Below are positions 1-9,658 of a stretch of 64,000 nucleotides of DNA, in pieces. How positions within the stretch are numbered: position 1 is the stretch's first letter; each line of letters starts with the position of its first letter. The translations under genes were made by a program, and so were the position numbers. The DNA is from Paramoeba atlantica (Eukaryota > Discosea): contig CDRNVI010000090.1 of NCBI GenBank assembly GCA_977017575.1, forward strand, positions 1-64,000, written 5' to 3'. The notes under the pieces were generated by a model. It did no database searches. It was not told the DNA's origin and saw nothing but the letters and a program-made list of their open reading frames with translations.

Positions 1-127
1 CCCCTCCTGGACCCGCCCCCTGGACCCCCCCCCCCTGGATCCCCCCCCCCCTGGACCCGCCCCCTGGACCCCCCCCCCTGGACCCCCCCCCCTGGACCCC
101 CCCATGGACCCCCCCATGGACCCCCCA
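1..127. repeat. C-rich minisatellite (CCCCCCTGGACC-type units)
   Basis: Tandem units of about 12-16 bases made of a C run followed by TGGACC or TGGATC fill the left edge. The same motif, shorter, recurs at about 1810-1850 and in reverse complement at about 2312-2332 and 60090-60117. It is therefore the expanded internal tract of the repeat family described below, not an isolated satellite. The G-rich complement could form G-quadruplexes. Confidence 0.8.
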
Positions 128-284
128 TTTTTTTGATTTTTTTTTCATTTTTGGACCACCGGGGCCCCCTTTTATATTTTTTTCTTCTATTATATTACTG
201 TGTTCCTATTTATATTTTCACTGTTTTTGTTCAATTTTTTTTCGATAATCGAGGGTAGAGCGGTAGGTTTACAACCACCGCAAT
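1..284. repeat. Repeat family A, copy 1 (end arm, cut by window edge)
   Basis: After the C-rich tract comes an AT-rich stretch and then a terminal motif ending accaccgcaat at 284. The same arm appears in inverse orientation at the left end of the copy at 59931. The copy at 2245-2955 is bounded by inverted copies of this motif, so the family looks like a non-autonomous inverted-repeat element. No protein is encoded. Confidence 0.65.
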
Positions 285-341
285 AAGGGTTTATATTCAC
301 TATTCAATGTGTGGTTTTCACGCCTCATTTTATATTGAAAT

Positions 342-1097
342 ATGCTGAATTACAACACAGAACAAACAAGTCCGTATTCGAAGTATAGACCTGGTAAATC
401 ATTCTCGATACTGCTTGAGGACGTGTTAGAATCGCGTATCGATACAGTAGCTCTGATTTCGGACGATGATTCTCCGATTTCTGGTCCTGATGAAGTTGAT
501 GCGCTGGCCGACGCCATGGAATCTAACTTTAGTGTTAGGAATATTATACTGTCGGGAAGTGTTGCAGGTGATTCTTCATTTATAAGGTTGTGTGAGCAAC
601 TTAAGCATCACCCTAGAATAAATTCGATAACTTTAAATAACAGTCCGATAGGGGATTCGACAGGAAAGGCCCTGCTGAAACTTGCCCGAATGAACAAAAG
701 AATAGTAAACGTGGAAACTGTAGATACCGACGTTTCAGAAGAACTTATGGATGAGATTGATGCCCAATGTGCATATAATGGAAGTACGATTTGCTGCCAG
801 GAAACGAGAATTACTAGAGAAATACCTTCACAAAAGGGGAGCCAACTCCGTCGAATATCGGTACATAAAAGTCCAAAGATTGCGCTCGGTCGTTTTTGGC
901 TTCCGCATCATAGTATTACTGGTACAAAGACGCTCTCTATAGAGAAACCGCGCCACGATCAGTCGGATAAGAAACGTAGACAAAAAATACGTAGATCCAA
1001 AAGCCATATCTGGCTTCGATGCGTAGCCTATATTGCTATTTGTTCGGTAGTAATAGCTTTATTTCGTGCCTTTGAAGAGGAGGAACGTCACGAATAG
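342..1097 (+). CDS. Leucine-rich (RNI-like) protein with C-terminal membrane anchor
   Basis: Predicted protein of 251 residues starting at the first ATG after repeat copy 1. Residues about 45-125 show two to three short helix-strand units (for example SVRNIILSG, INSITLNNS) spaced like leucine-rich repeats of the ribonuclease-inhibitor or tropomodulin type. Residues about 150-220 are basic. A hydrophobic segment near residues 221-243 could be one transmembrane helix, followed by an acidic tail. I cannot name a function. It is boxed in by copies of repeat family A on both sides, but its composition is that of a normal AT-leaning host gene. Seen: ORF, repeats, hydrophobic segment; inferred: LRR fold and membrane anchoring. 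Confidence 0.6.
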   Translation: MLNYNTEQTSPYSKYRPGKSFSILLEDVLESRIDTVALISDDDSPISGPDEVDALADAMESNFSVRNIILSGSVAGDSSFIRLCEQLKHHPRINSITLNNSPIGDSTGKALLKLARMNKRIVNVETVDTDVSEELMDEIDAQCAYNGSTICCQETRITREIPSQKGSQLRRISVHKSPKIALGRFWLPHHSITGTKTLSIEKPRHDQSDKKRRQKIRRSKSHIWLRCVAYIAICSVVIALFRAFEEEERHE

Positions 1098-1297
1098 TTG
1101 CGGTGATACTCAAAATCATAATTACAGTGCCTGGTTTTATTACGGGACGCTTTAATTACGGGACGGGTATTTAAGGGACGATATGAGGGGCATCCCATTG
1201 GGATGGGACAAAAGAAGTACAAGTGTGGAGCTCAAGAGGTGCGCGCAAGTTATCAGGGACATAAAAATGTATATTTACATTTGTAATTTCTTTTTCA

Positions 1298-1915
1298 GTG
1301 GCTTCGTTAAACGCAGTGGTTGTTTTCAATTTAGAAGCCACTCATGCTGCGCGCTTCGAGTTGAAAACTACCTCCGCGTTTAAAGAACCCACAAAAAGAA
1401 AAATTGCCTAAAGATCGTGAATAATTTTTTTTTTGGGGGTGAAAGAGCTCGATTTTTAGGCGAAAATTAAGAAGTTTTCTCCAAAATTTGGGCCGCTTTT
1501 GATGCGTTACCAGTAGGGGTAGGAGGCGAATCTGTCGAAAAAAACGTCGTAGAATGGTAGATGACGTCCCAAACTCTCAAAATACGTTTTAGGAGTCGAT
1601 TTTGGAAAAATAATTTTTTTTTTTGACCAATTTTTTTCATCCCAAAAATTTCGGAAATTTTGACCTTGTCGGACCTCTCCTGCGCGTACCACGGGGGAGT
1701 CACCCCCAGGTGGGGCGGGGTGGAAAATAATCGCGGAGGCATACTCTACCACTTCCCCGCGCTCGATTTTGAAAAGCAAAAAATATAAAAAAAGAATCGC
1801 GGCGTATGCCCTCCCTCCTGGATCCCCCCCTGGACCCCCTGCTGGACCCCCCTTTTTTTTTTAGTTTTGGACCACTGGGCCCCCCTTTTATATTTTTTTC
1901 TTGTATTACTGTACC
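1298..1915 (-). repeat. Repeat family A, copy 2 (inverse orientation)
   Basis: This matches, in reverse complement, most of the copy at 59931-60595. It begins with a roughly 90-bp palindrome (1300-1389, built on ttcgttaaacgc and gcgtttaaagaa arms), continues through the attattcacgat, gtagaatggtag and gagcgcggggaag blocks, and ends in a C-rich tract and ttatattttttt. Only short, overlapping, non-conserved ORFs lie inside. Confidence 0.7.
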
Positions 1916-2244
1916 CCCTGTTTCTAATAGCCTCGACCCCCCCCCCCTTTATAGGTTCTTTTTTTGGCAAACCGAGGAAGATTCTTTCTTATTTTCTTGC
2001 ATCGTCTTAAATATTTTGATATTTTTACATGGTTCTTCGAGGTATGGCACGGGGTGGTGCTGGACATTTTAATTTGGCAGATCGCCGGGGCCCACTTAGC
2101 GAATGAATAATTTCTGGTTCCTCGCTCCCAAATGTAGGACGATTTTTGTGCCAATTTTTAATCGTCCATCGCCCTCCCCCCCTTTATAGGTTCATTTGGG
2201 CAAAAGCGAGGCTATTATAAACGGGGGGGGGGTACAGTATAAAC
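1916..2244. repeat. Spacer with a duplicated C-run/ttataggttc motif
   Basis: The motif ccccctttataggttc followed by a tggcaaa-like block occurs at about 1941-1970 and again at about 2175-2203, so this spacer holds a diverged direct duplication. I see no gene. Confidence 0.4.
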
Positions 2245-2955
2245 ATTGCGGTGGTTGTATAACCACCCGGTGGTCCAAAAATGAAAAAATGAAAAAAAAA
2301 GGGGTGCCCATGTGGGGGGTCCAGGGGGGGGGACATACGTCGCGATTTTTTTTTTCGATTTTTTTGCGTTTCAAAATCGAGCGCAGGGAAGTGGTAGAGT
2401 AGGCCGCGGCGATAATTTCCCCCTCCCCCCCTGGGGGTACCCCCCCTGGTGCGCGCAGGAAGGATCCGACAAGGTCAAAATTTCCGGAATTTTTGGGGAA
2501 AATCTTGACCTAAGAAAAGTAAAAATAATATTTTTCCAAAATTGAGTACTAAAACGTATTTTGAGAGTTTTGGACCTCAGCTACCATTCTACAACGTTTT
2601 TTTCGGCAAATTCGCTTCCTACCCCTACTGGTAAGGCATCAAAAACGGTCCAAATTTGGGTTAAAATTTCGCAATTTTTGCCCAAAAAATCGCGCTTTTT
2701 CACCTAAAAAAATAGATTATTCATGATCTTTTGGCGATTTTTCTTTTTTAGGCTCTTCGTTAAACGCGGTAGTAGTTTTCAACGCGTAGCGCGCAGCATG
2801 AGTGACTTCTAAGTTGAAAACAACCACCGCGTTTAGCGAAGCCACTAAATTTATTGCTGTGTATTTATTGCTGTGCTGCTCTTTATATTTTAACTGTTTT
2901 TGTTCACTTTTTTCATTAATCGAGGGTAGAGCGGTAGTTATACAACCACCGCAAT
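2245..2955. repeat. Repeat family A, copy 3 (full length, terminal inverted repeats)
   Basis: This 711-bp copy starts attgcggtggttgtataac and ends with its near reverse complement gttatacaaccaccgcaat, giving about 19-bp terminal inverted repeats. Inside are a G-rich tract (2312-2332), the blocks shared with the copies at 1298 and 59931, and a 93-bp palindrome at 2751-2843. It has no coding capacity, so it behaves like a MITE-type non-autonomous element. No clear target duplication was found. Confidence 0.7.
2751..2843. repeat. 93-bp palindrome nested in repeat family A
   Basis: The left arm from 2751 (ggctcttcgttaaacgcgg...) pairs with the right arm ending at 2843 (...ccgcgtttagcgaagcc). The loop contains agcatgagtgac. 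A related palindrome lies at about 1300-1389, and a half copy ends repeat copy 4 at 60540-60595. It may be a separate small foldback element carried by the larger repeat. Confidence 0.65.
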
Positions 2956-3046
2956 TTAGCAATAAACTTGGACAAATTTATTTTTAGTGAGGCACTCACC
3001 TGCAAATCATTAAAGGATTAGCACACCCTACGTATCTAGATTTCAT

Positions 3047-3832
3047 ATGAGTCGTAACGGGACGCTCTGTTTAAAACGCCTTATCATCCCGTACGGGTTA
3101 ATCGATAACTCCAGTGGTATTCGTCACGCCTTGGGGAGAGAAATCCCTGCCTTTAAACGACGATTTCCTCAAGTTGAAATTGATTTACGTCCGCGCGTTT
3201 GTCCAACGAAAGCCATCACGGGGGTCTACAGCGACGGGAGTCACTGCTGTGTGGACATTGCAAAGAAATCCGCCCAGGCCATCATGTCGGTGATCTTCCA
3301 GTTACTCCACACCGCAAACGACGAGATCCGGTATTTCAAACAGGACACCGTGCACTACGAGCGCAGGAGTGTCCAGGGGGGGTGGAACCCCTGGCTGTTC
3401 GCGGGGGAGACGCGCACGGAGCGGGTGCCCTCCCCCCGCTGGGACCGCACCCTCTCCCCCCGGGAGTGGGAGCACTACGTCGCGCGGTACTCCGCTTCGT
3501 GGGAGCGTGAGGCGAAGCAAATTGATGCGCTGGTGAAATCCGAGTCCAATTTGTATGGCGACCAAACGGAGAGGCTCCGTGCGAAATGGGCCGCGAATGT
3601 GAAGGGGCAGATGCCGTCGGATTTGCAGGACCACGCGGAGACGTTAAAGACGCGGGCGCGGCAGAAGAAGAGTAGTCGGCCGTCCACGCCTACGTTGGAG
3701 GAGTACATGATGTTCTCCGCCCCGGAGACACGGAAACTGGGTAGCGAGGCGCTGTGTATGTTACGGACAAAACAGACGGAGGAACTGGTGAAATGGTGGG
3801 AGGCACGGAGGAGGCAAACTACAGATCCGTAG
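3047..3832 (+). CDS. MRPL43: Mitochondrial large-subunit ribosomal protein mL43
   Basis: Protein of 261 residues. Residues about 8-90 match the L51/S25/CI-B8 thioredoxin-like domain as found in mL43: an N-terminal strand LCLKRLIIPYG, a GIRHALGREIPAFKRRFPQ helix, the PQVEIDLRPR strand and a VYSDGSHCCVDI strand pair. This domain lacks redox cysteines and packs on mitoribosomal rRNA. The C-terminal 150 residues are rich in Arg, Lys and Trp; long extensions are usual for kinetoplastid mitoribosomal proteins. The 3' half is strongly G-rich at third positions. The start is the only ATG that includes the first strand. NADH dehydrogenase B8 (NDUFA2) has the same fold and is the alternative, but its usual length is near 100 residues. 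Confidence 0.75.
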   Translation: MSRNGTLCLKRLIIPYGLIDNSSGIRHALGREIPAFKRRFPQVEIDLRPRVCPTKAITGVYSDGSHCCVDIAKKSAQAIMSVIFQLLHTANDEIRYFKQDTVHYERRSVQGGWNPWLFAGETRTERVPSPRWDRTLSPREWEHYVARYSASWEREAKQIDALVKSESNLYGDQTERLRAKWAANVKGQMPSDLQDHAETLKTRARQKKSSRPSTPTLEEYMMFSAPETRKLGSEALCMLRTKQTEELVKWWEARRRQTTDP

Positions 3833-4071
3833 TGTTGGTTATGTGGTGTAGGGAGGGGTATGCCATAAGTTGCCCCCTTTTGTGTATTCTACTTTTAGCC
3901 CTTTTCTCTATTTTGTTTGTGTGAGAGTTATTGTATTGGGGCTTTTGCGGTTATTTTGTGGTATCTGGTGGGGGTAAGAGACCCTTCGGTGGGCTATATA
4001 GATTTAATGGTTTTTAACCGAGTTTAATCCATTGTGTTTGTGTATCTATCTTAACTATTTTTTGTGTACTT

Positions 4072-5484
4072 ATGAAATTCCAACTGACTTGCATTCGAAG
4101 CTCTTCGGACACTTCATCTGAGTGCATTGAGATTAAATTTGATCCGAAGAAGGAATCTGAGTTATCACGTACCATTGGACGCAATGACTGTGATATTATT
4201 ATTGAATCGGGACCATTGCCGTGCTGTAGTAGACGGCATGCGGTGATCTATCTCAACATTGCTGAGCGTCAGGTGCGTTTGAAAGATTTAAACAGTTCTA
4301 ATGGTACCTTCGTCAATGGGGCACGTATTGAGGATGTGCAACTGGTGGATCGCGATGAGATTGTTTTCGGAGGGGGGCAGTCCATACGCCCCGGTGAACG
4401 AATGACAATGCAGCAGTACGGTCACCCACTCCTCAAGGTATGGCGCTTTGAGTCGTTGAATCCGGCTTCGGAGTTCGGAAAGAATAGAATAGCTGTAGAA
4501 AACTCCGAGCCTCCTGTAGGCAAGAGAAGCAGTCGTTCGAAGTCTGCAATGTTGCCTGACGGGTCGGAAGGCCTTCGCGAGTCTATGCTTCCCCCGTTCA
4601 CTCCACAATTTTCGCGACTCGAAACGGTGGGCTTATCAAGCCATCCGACCACGAATAGAGCAAAGTCTGGTCACGACTTTCAAGGAATAGAATCTTACCC
4701 CGGGGGGGAGCTGCTGCGTAATATTTTTGATGACATGCAACCTACTTGTGTGGAGAATGATTTTTTGCCCCGTGATCTAGAATCCAGGCCGACGAACATT
4801 TTAGGGCATAGAAAAGTCGGGTATTGCGTGGAAGGTGCAGGTCCCACATCACGTGTATGTGACAACGACGTTGATGACATACCTGACCCGCTATCTCCTT
4901 TTCATACGAGCTTCAAACCCCTTCCATCGCTGAAAAGTATTTTTGCTACCGAGAATTCTGTGAATAAAACAGAGGAAAAAGATCAGGACTTTCAAATATT
5001 GACCTCCTTGTCTCCATGTAACTTTAATACGAGCGTTTTTGATGAGATCATGACGAGAAATCCTGTACTTGTCCACATAGGCTTATTTAGGACCACGCAT
5101 TTGACCAAATTGCGGTTCGAGTCTCATTGTTGGCGATGGTCGCAGGAATCACCGAACGCATCAGAGAGCGACCAGTACGTCTCCTTGCGCCTAGAAGTTG
5201 AAAATATACTATCCTTGCATCACGTTGAGTTTTTAGATACGGGAGTTGCCTCCCAAAAATGTACACATTTCTTATTAGTAGTTCTTGCAGATGTGCCAGG
5301 GCGCATCGATCCTAGTGTTTTTCAACATAGCATTTATCCCACGAATGAGATCTGTAAGAAACTTTTATGTGGTAGTTATGATCAGCACAGTTCACACCCC
5401 ACCATTAGCTTTGGGTTCCGCAACAAGTGGGACATCACCCGACTACTTTCCGACATAAAGGCAAATTATTCTGCGCAAACATGA
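4072..5484 (+). CDS. FHA-domain protein
   Basis: Protein of 470 residues. Residues about 22-105 form a forkhead-associated domain with the family signature in order: T-I-G-R-N at 34-38, S-R-R-H at 53-56 and N-S-S-N-G-T-F-V-N-G at 74-83. Arg37, Ser53 and Asn77 are the expected phosphothreonine-contacting positions. The remaining 360 residues are low in recognisable motifs, with serine-rich and acidic stretches, and the last 150 look folded but unassigned. FHA proteins read phosphothreonine in DNA-damage, transcription or kinase pathways; which one applies here cannot be said. AT-leaning codon use differs from the G-rich mL43 upstream. Confidence 0.8.
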   Translation: MKFQLTCIRSSSDTSSECIEIKFDPKKESELSRTIGRNDCDIIIESGPLPCCSRRHAVIYLNIAERQVRLKDLNSSNGTFVNGARIEDVQLVDRDEIVFGGGQSIRPGERMTMQQYGHPLLKVWRFESLNPASEFGKNRIAVENSEPPVGKRSSRSKSAMLPDGSEGLRESMLPPFTPQFSRLETVGLSSHPTTNRAKSGHDFQGIESYPGGELLRNIFDDMQPTCVENDFLPRDLESRPTNILGHRKVGYCVEGAGPTSRVCDNDVDDIPDPLSPFHTSFKPLPSLKSIFATENSVNKTEEKDQDFQILTSLSPCNFNTSVFDEIMTRNPVLVHIGLFRTTHLTKLRFESHCWRWSQESPNASESDQYVSLRLEVENILSLHHVEFLDTGVASQKCTHFLLVVLADVPGRIDPSVFQHSIYPTNEICKKLLCGSYDQHSSHPTISFGFRNKWDITRLLSDIKANYSAQT

Positions 5485-5786
5485 TGGATCTTCACAAAGA
5501 AAGAACTTAAATTATAAATGAAATAAGAAATCTTGCTTCACAGTTTGTAGATATCAAGCGAATTTTTCTATTCGTTTATCGGAATATTCATAGTGGCGAA
5601 ACGAAAAATTGCTTTTGCCCCAATAAATTAGATTGGACATTGTACAATAATCTCTACCCACGCTTATCAGCTAACCACGTAACCTTGTTTTATTTCTTAC
5701 CACAATGAAACGCTGACTCCTTTGTGATCGATGAACTGGTGTGGTTTTTGCTGATCGTGGTTACGGTGCTTAGTGCCCCTATCCGA

Positions 5787-8700
5787 ATGCTCACCCAAGA
5801 AGTATTATACGCCCACTGGGCCGTATGCGACGTTTTGGTGTCATCTGGTTACATCCTGGAGGGGGTACGTGTGTTACACGGCGTACTCAGCCAAATACAA
5901 ACCATCCGTGTGACAAATTCACAACAGGGAGACATAGAATACCACTGCTCGCGGCATGCGGAGTTCGAGACACGAGTGCGTATTGGATTTATTCTGTTGC
6001 GCTACACAACGAACTATGAAGATGTGAGGCGAATCCTACGCCCTCTCGAAACGTTACGACAGCAGAGATCCGATTGTGTGTTGCTTACACAACTTGATGA
6101 GCTCTCAGGACACGTTGCAGAGAGAAGAGGAAATCTTAAGTCCGCACATGAGCACTTTTCCCGTGCGTTGTCGCAAATGAACGAACGAAGAGAGCGCTGC
6201 GTCGCGTGCTCTAGTTCAGAAACCTATTACCGTGTTGCTCCTCAGCGACTTTATTTAGAGAAAATGCTTACCCAAACCGACCGTAGCGATCATTCGAGGC
6301 ATGCTGCTGGTAGTGAGCCTATCACAGGGTCCAAGCGGCCTGTTCAATCTGTCAGTTTTTTCGAAGTGCTTAAAAACATGAACCTTTCTCCTGATCAAGC
6401 CGAAAGCAGAGTGGATGGTAGGGATGTAGAGACACAGCCTCATGTCTCGCCACGTGAAGAAAGTTCACAACGACTTGTACACCTGTTAACCCATTGGATT
6501 TCCATTCTCCCCTCCACCGATGACCCTACCGTTCCGAGCGCAACCCCCCCACTCCATGTCTGGCCCATAGACCCGTTTCAAACCTCATCTTTACATCGCA
6601 TGCTCCTCCAAAACACCCCCCCACCCCACCCCCCACCCCAAAATTTCACCACCACCTCCATCCTCCTTTGCCTCCGTCTGTGGCTACGACACGCCTGGGG
6701 ATCCCATCCCACCACTGCTGCCGCATCCGCTCCTTTCCGGGACCACCTTTATCAATTTTTCTCCTCCTCCTCCTCTTCCTTTTCCTCCTCTCAACAACCA
6801 CAACAACCACAACCCCAACAACCCTCCCACGAGCTCTCCTCCTCCTCTCAACAGCAACAACCCCAACCCCAACAACCCTCCCATGAGCTCTCCTCCTCTA
6901 AACAACCACAACCCCAACCCCAACAACCCTCCTATGAGCTCTCCTCCTCCTCTCAACCACCACAACAACCCTCCCACGAGCTCTCCTCCTCCTCTCAACC
7001 ACCACAACAACCCTCCCACGAGCTCTCCTCCTCCTCTCAACCCCAACCCCAACAACCCTCCCACGAGCTCTCCTCCTCTAAACAACCACAACCCCAACCC
7101 CAACAACCCTCCCATGAGCTCTCCTCCTCCTCTCAACCACCCCAACAACCCTCCCATGAGCTCTCCTCCTCCTCTCAACCACCCCAACAACCCTCCCATG
7201 AGCTCTCCTCCTCCTCTCAACCACCACAACAACCCTCCCACGAGCTCTCCTCCTCCTCTCAACCACCACAACAACCCTCCCATGAGCTCTCCTCCTCCTC
7301 TCAACCCCAACCCCAACAACCCTCCCATGAGCTCTCCTCCTCCTCTCAACCACCACAACAACCCTCCCACGAGCTCTCCTCCTCCTCTCAACCACCACAA
7401 CAACCCTCCCATGAGCTCTCCTCCTCCTCTCAACCCCAACCCCAACAACCCTCCCATGAGCTCTCCTCCTCCTCTCAACCACCCCAACAACCCTCCCATG
7501 AGCTCTCCTCCTCTAAACAACCACCACAACAACCCTCCCATGAGCTCTCCTCCTCTAAACAACCACAACCCCAACCCCAACAACCCTCCCATGAGCTCTC
7601 CTCCTCTAAACAACCACCCCAACAACCCTCCCATGAGCTCTCCTCCTCTAAACAACCACCACAACAACCCTCCCATGAGCTCTCCTCCTCTAAACAACCA
7701 CAACCCCAACCCCAACAACCCTCCCATGAGCTCTCCTCCTCTAAACAACCACCACAACAACCCTCCCATGAGCTCTCCTCCTCTAAACAACCACAACCCC
7801 AACCCCAACAACTCTCCTATGAGCTCTCCTCCTCCTCTCAACCACCCCAACAACCCTCCCATGCGCTCCCCTCCTCTCAACCCCAACCCCCCCTCCCCCA
7901 CGACCTCCCCGCCCACCTCTCCGCCCTCCACGCCCGTCTCCGCCTCTACGCCGCCCTCCACGCCACCCACCGCCGCCCCCTCACCCCCACCCACGCCGCC
8001 CACCTCGCCCTCCTCCTCGCCGCCAAGTTCGTCCTCTCCGCCCACGCCCTCCTCCGCGACGTCGCCCGGCTGCGGCTCTGCCCCGCCGTCGCGGCCCTCT
8101 CCGCCCTCACCCGCCTCCTCGCGGCCTACCCCCGCGGGCGGCTCCGGGGGGACGCCCCCCACCGCGCGGGCCTCCACGGGATGGTCGCGGCGGTGGCGTG
8201 GGTGGTGGGGGAGAGGGGGGGGTGCGGGGCCCATCTCGGCAGGGCGGTGCGGGAGAGTAGCGGACGGGGCCAGGAGAGGGGGTACAGGGCCCTGCAGCGG
8301 TGGGTGAGGGGAGGGGAGGGGGAGGGGGGGGCAGAGGTTAGGATGAAGAGGTGGAAGGGGTTGCCGCTGGGGTGCCGTGTGGTGGAGGTGGTGAGGGGGG
8401 TGGAGAGTGGGGGGGTGGGATCGGGGAGGGGGGTGGTGGAGGTGTTGAGGGGGAGGGGGGGGGTTGTGCCGGGGAATGTGGCGGCGATGGTTCATCGTGT
8501 GCAGTCCTGGGTCTATGCGAGGGAGAAGAAGGAGGAGGAGGCGCGGAGGGAGAATGAGGCGGGGATGGTGGAGGCACTGCGGGTGGGGGATGATGTGCAG
8601 TTGCTGTGCAGTTGTGCTCATTTTGTGATGCGAGATATGGCCGCGGGGGATGCGATCTCTCGAGCGCAAATACTGCAGTGGTACAGTACGTTACGGGGTG

Positions 8701-8837
8701 AGTACTCGAGGCAAGTTGCCAGACTCACGCAGGAGACGTCGGACGCGTCGACGGATTCCTCACTTGGGGAGGATACGTCGGGGAGCGGGTGTCGGGAAAG
8801 TGAGGAGTGGAAGCGTCTGCTCTTGTTTGATGTTTAG
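5787..8837 (+). CDS. TPR-like protein with expanded Pro/Gln/Ser repeat (possible MAU2/SCC4-like)
   Basis: The open frame begins at 5724 with GTG; the first in-frame ATG is at 5787, giving about 1016 residues. The first 130 residues are helical pairs resembling TPR units (for example LEGVRVLHGVLSQ, LKSAHEHFSRALSQM). This recalls the cohesin loader MAU2/SCC4, but the match is weak. From 6812 to about 7890 the protein carries about 24 copies of a 14-17 residue unit containing PSHELSSS followed by Q/P runs. The last 300 residues return to helix-rich sequence, first C-rich then very G-rich at the DNA level. A long antisense frame and a second sense frame across the repeat are by-products of its lack of stops. 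Function is unproven. Confidence 0.6.
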   Translation: MLTQEVLYAHWAVCDVLVSSGYILEGVRVLHGVLSQIQTIRVTNSQQGDIEYHCSRHAEFETRVRIGFILLRYTTNYEDVRRILRPLETLRQQRSDCVLLTQLDELSGHVAERRGNLKSAHEHFSRALSQMNERRERCVACSSSETYYRVAPQRLYLEKMLTQTDRSDHSRHAAGSEPITGSKRPVQSVSFFEVLKNMNLSPDQAESRVDGRDVETQPHVSPREESSQRLVHLLTHWISILPSTDDPTVPSATPPLHVWPIDPFQTSSLHRMLLQNTPPPHPPPQNFTTTSILLCLRLWLRHAWGSHPTTAAASAPFRDHLYQFFSSSSSSFSSSQQPQQPQPQQPSHELSSSSQQQQPQPQQPSHELSSSKQPQPQPQQPSYELSSSSQPPQQPSHELSSSSQPPQQPSHELSSSSQPQPQQPSHELSSSKQPQPQPQQPSHELSSSSQPPQQPSHELSSSSQPPQQPSHELSSSSQPPQQPSHELSSSSQPPQQPSHELSSSSQPQPQQPSHELSSSSQPPQQPSHELSSSSQPPQQPSHELSSSSQPQPQQPSHELSSSSQPPQQPSHELSSSKQPPQQPSHELSSSKQPQPQPQQPSHELSSSKQPPQQPSHELSSSKQPPQQPSHELSSSKQPQPQPQQPSHELSSSKQPPQQPSHELSSSKQPQPQPQQLSYELSSSSQPPQQPSHALPSSQPQPPLPHDLPAHLSALHARLRLYAALHATHRRPLTPTHAAHLALLLAAKFVLSAHALLRDVARLRLCPAVAALSALTRLLAAYPRGRLRGDAPHRAGLHGMVAAVAWVVGERGGCGAHLGRAVRESSGRGQERGYRALQRWVRGGEGEGGAEVRMKRWKGLPLGCRVVEVVRGVESGGVGSGRGVVEVLRGRGGVVPGNVAAMVHRVQSWVYAREKKEEEARRENEAGMVEALRVGDDVQLLCSCAHFVMRDMAAGDAISRAQILQWYSTLRGEYSRQVARLTQETSDASTDSSLGEDTSGSGCRESEEWKRLLLFDV
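6812..7890 (+). repeat. Coding minisatellite, about 24 units of 42-51 bp
   Basis: Units begin ccctcccacgagctctcctcc or ccctcccatgagctctcctcc and then vary in caaccacaac spacers. SSSS and SSSK versions alternate in blocks (K-type clustered at about 7500-7830), which suggests local unit duplication. All length changes keep the reading frame. Confidence 0.85.
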
Positions 8838-9178
8838 TCCAAAGGTGGATAAGCTTGGGTAGGTAACGTACCTAGGTAGTGTATCTGAGTGAGCAAGGTT
8901 GTGTAGTAGTACGTAAGAGGTGAGATACAGCCTTCTCTAGTTCGTATACATGATTTGCGTATGGCGTGTAAATAAAAACCTTCCCGTGTTAGTTGTAGTC
9001 TATTTGTAATAGTCTATTTGTCGTTTTAAGATGGCTTTTGGTTTCATCAATTTTTGGATTAAGAACTGCATAAACAAAGGTTGAATTCGTAATTTTAGTT
9101 TGCTTCAGAATTATACTCCTTTTTTCTGCTACAATACAGCTCCCTTTATTGCATCACCGGACGTAAAGCTCCTCTCCC
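8838..9178. other. Intergenic spacer, no gene seen
   Basis: AT-rich spacer. A pyrimidine-rich stretch (about 9117-9178) precedes the next ATG, compatible with a trans-splice acceptor region. Nothing else is recognisable. Confidence 0.4.
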
Positions 9179-9658
9179 ATGCGGCGCACCCGACCCTCGG
9201 TGTCCTTTCACCCCTCGAGCATCAATTTACTCATGAAACGGTCCAAACCTCTGCTGGCGGCGGACATGGACTCCTACGAGCGCATGTACGCGTGCTACAA
9301 CGACTTGCCTTTCACCTGGTTACACAAAGCCCCCTATGAAGCAGTCCAGTGGGATGACCGCCGGGTGTACGAGTTAGGCCTCGTTCGGTGGAACTACGGA
9401 ACCTCCAAACTCGTGTGGATCATGATGAATTTCATGTGGTTTCTCGTCGTCGTGCTATTTGTGGATTTGAACTACATTGTGCTCTATTTGCCGATATTTA
9501 ACCGTCTGCCGGAGCACCTCGACAGTACGTACGGCAAGGAGTGGTCCAAGAAGGTATACGGCGCTGAGGTATGGGCCGCGGATGGGAAATTTCTTAGACC
9601 GTTCTTTCATCTCACCCCGCCGATGTACACGATGACGGTGGAGGAAATGGATGGCTAA
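9179..9658 (+). CDS. Small single-pass membrane protein, probably mitochondrial
   Basis: Protein of 159 residues. The N-terminus is Arg/Ser-rich without acidic residues for about 28 positions, like a mitochondrial presequence. One strong hydrophobic segment (about residues 80-103, KLVWIMMNFMWFLVVVLFV) is followed by a soluble tail with several Tyr, Trp and Phe. This organisation is common among lineage-specific subunits of respiratory complexes in euglenozoans, but I do not recognise the family. A later in-frame ATG at 9233 is an alternative start. Ends in EEMDG. Confidence 0.55.
   Translation: MRRTRPSVSFHPSSINLLMKRSKPLLAADMDSYERMYACYNDLPFTWLHKAPYEAVQWDDRRVYELGLVRWNYGTSKLVWIMMNFMWFLVVVLFVDLNYIVLYLPIFNRLPEHLDSTYGKEWSKKVYGAEVWAADGKFLRPFFHLTPPMYTMTVEEMDG

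Noticed and set aside
6883-8307. 474-codon + frame of Pro/Asn/Ser repeats
   Set aside because: Same cause: an alternative register of the repeat; no conserved flanks, while the 5787 frame has helical domains on both sides.
6684-8669. 661-codon antisense open frame (Gly/Leu/Arg-rich) opposite the TPR-like gene
   Set aside because: It mirrors the coding minisatellite, whose units have no stops in several frames; composition is repetitive and continues the sense repeat exactly.
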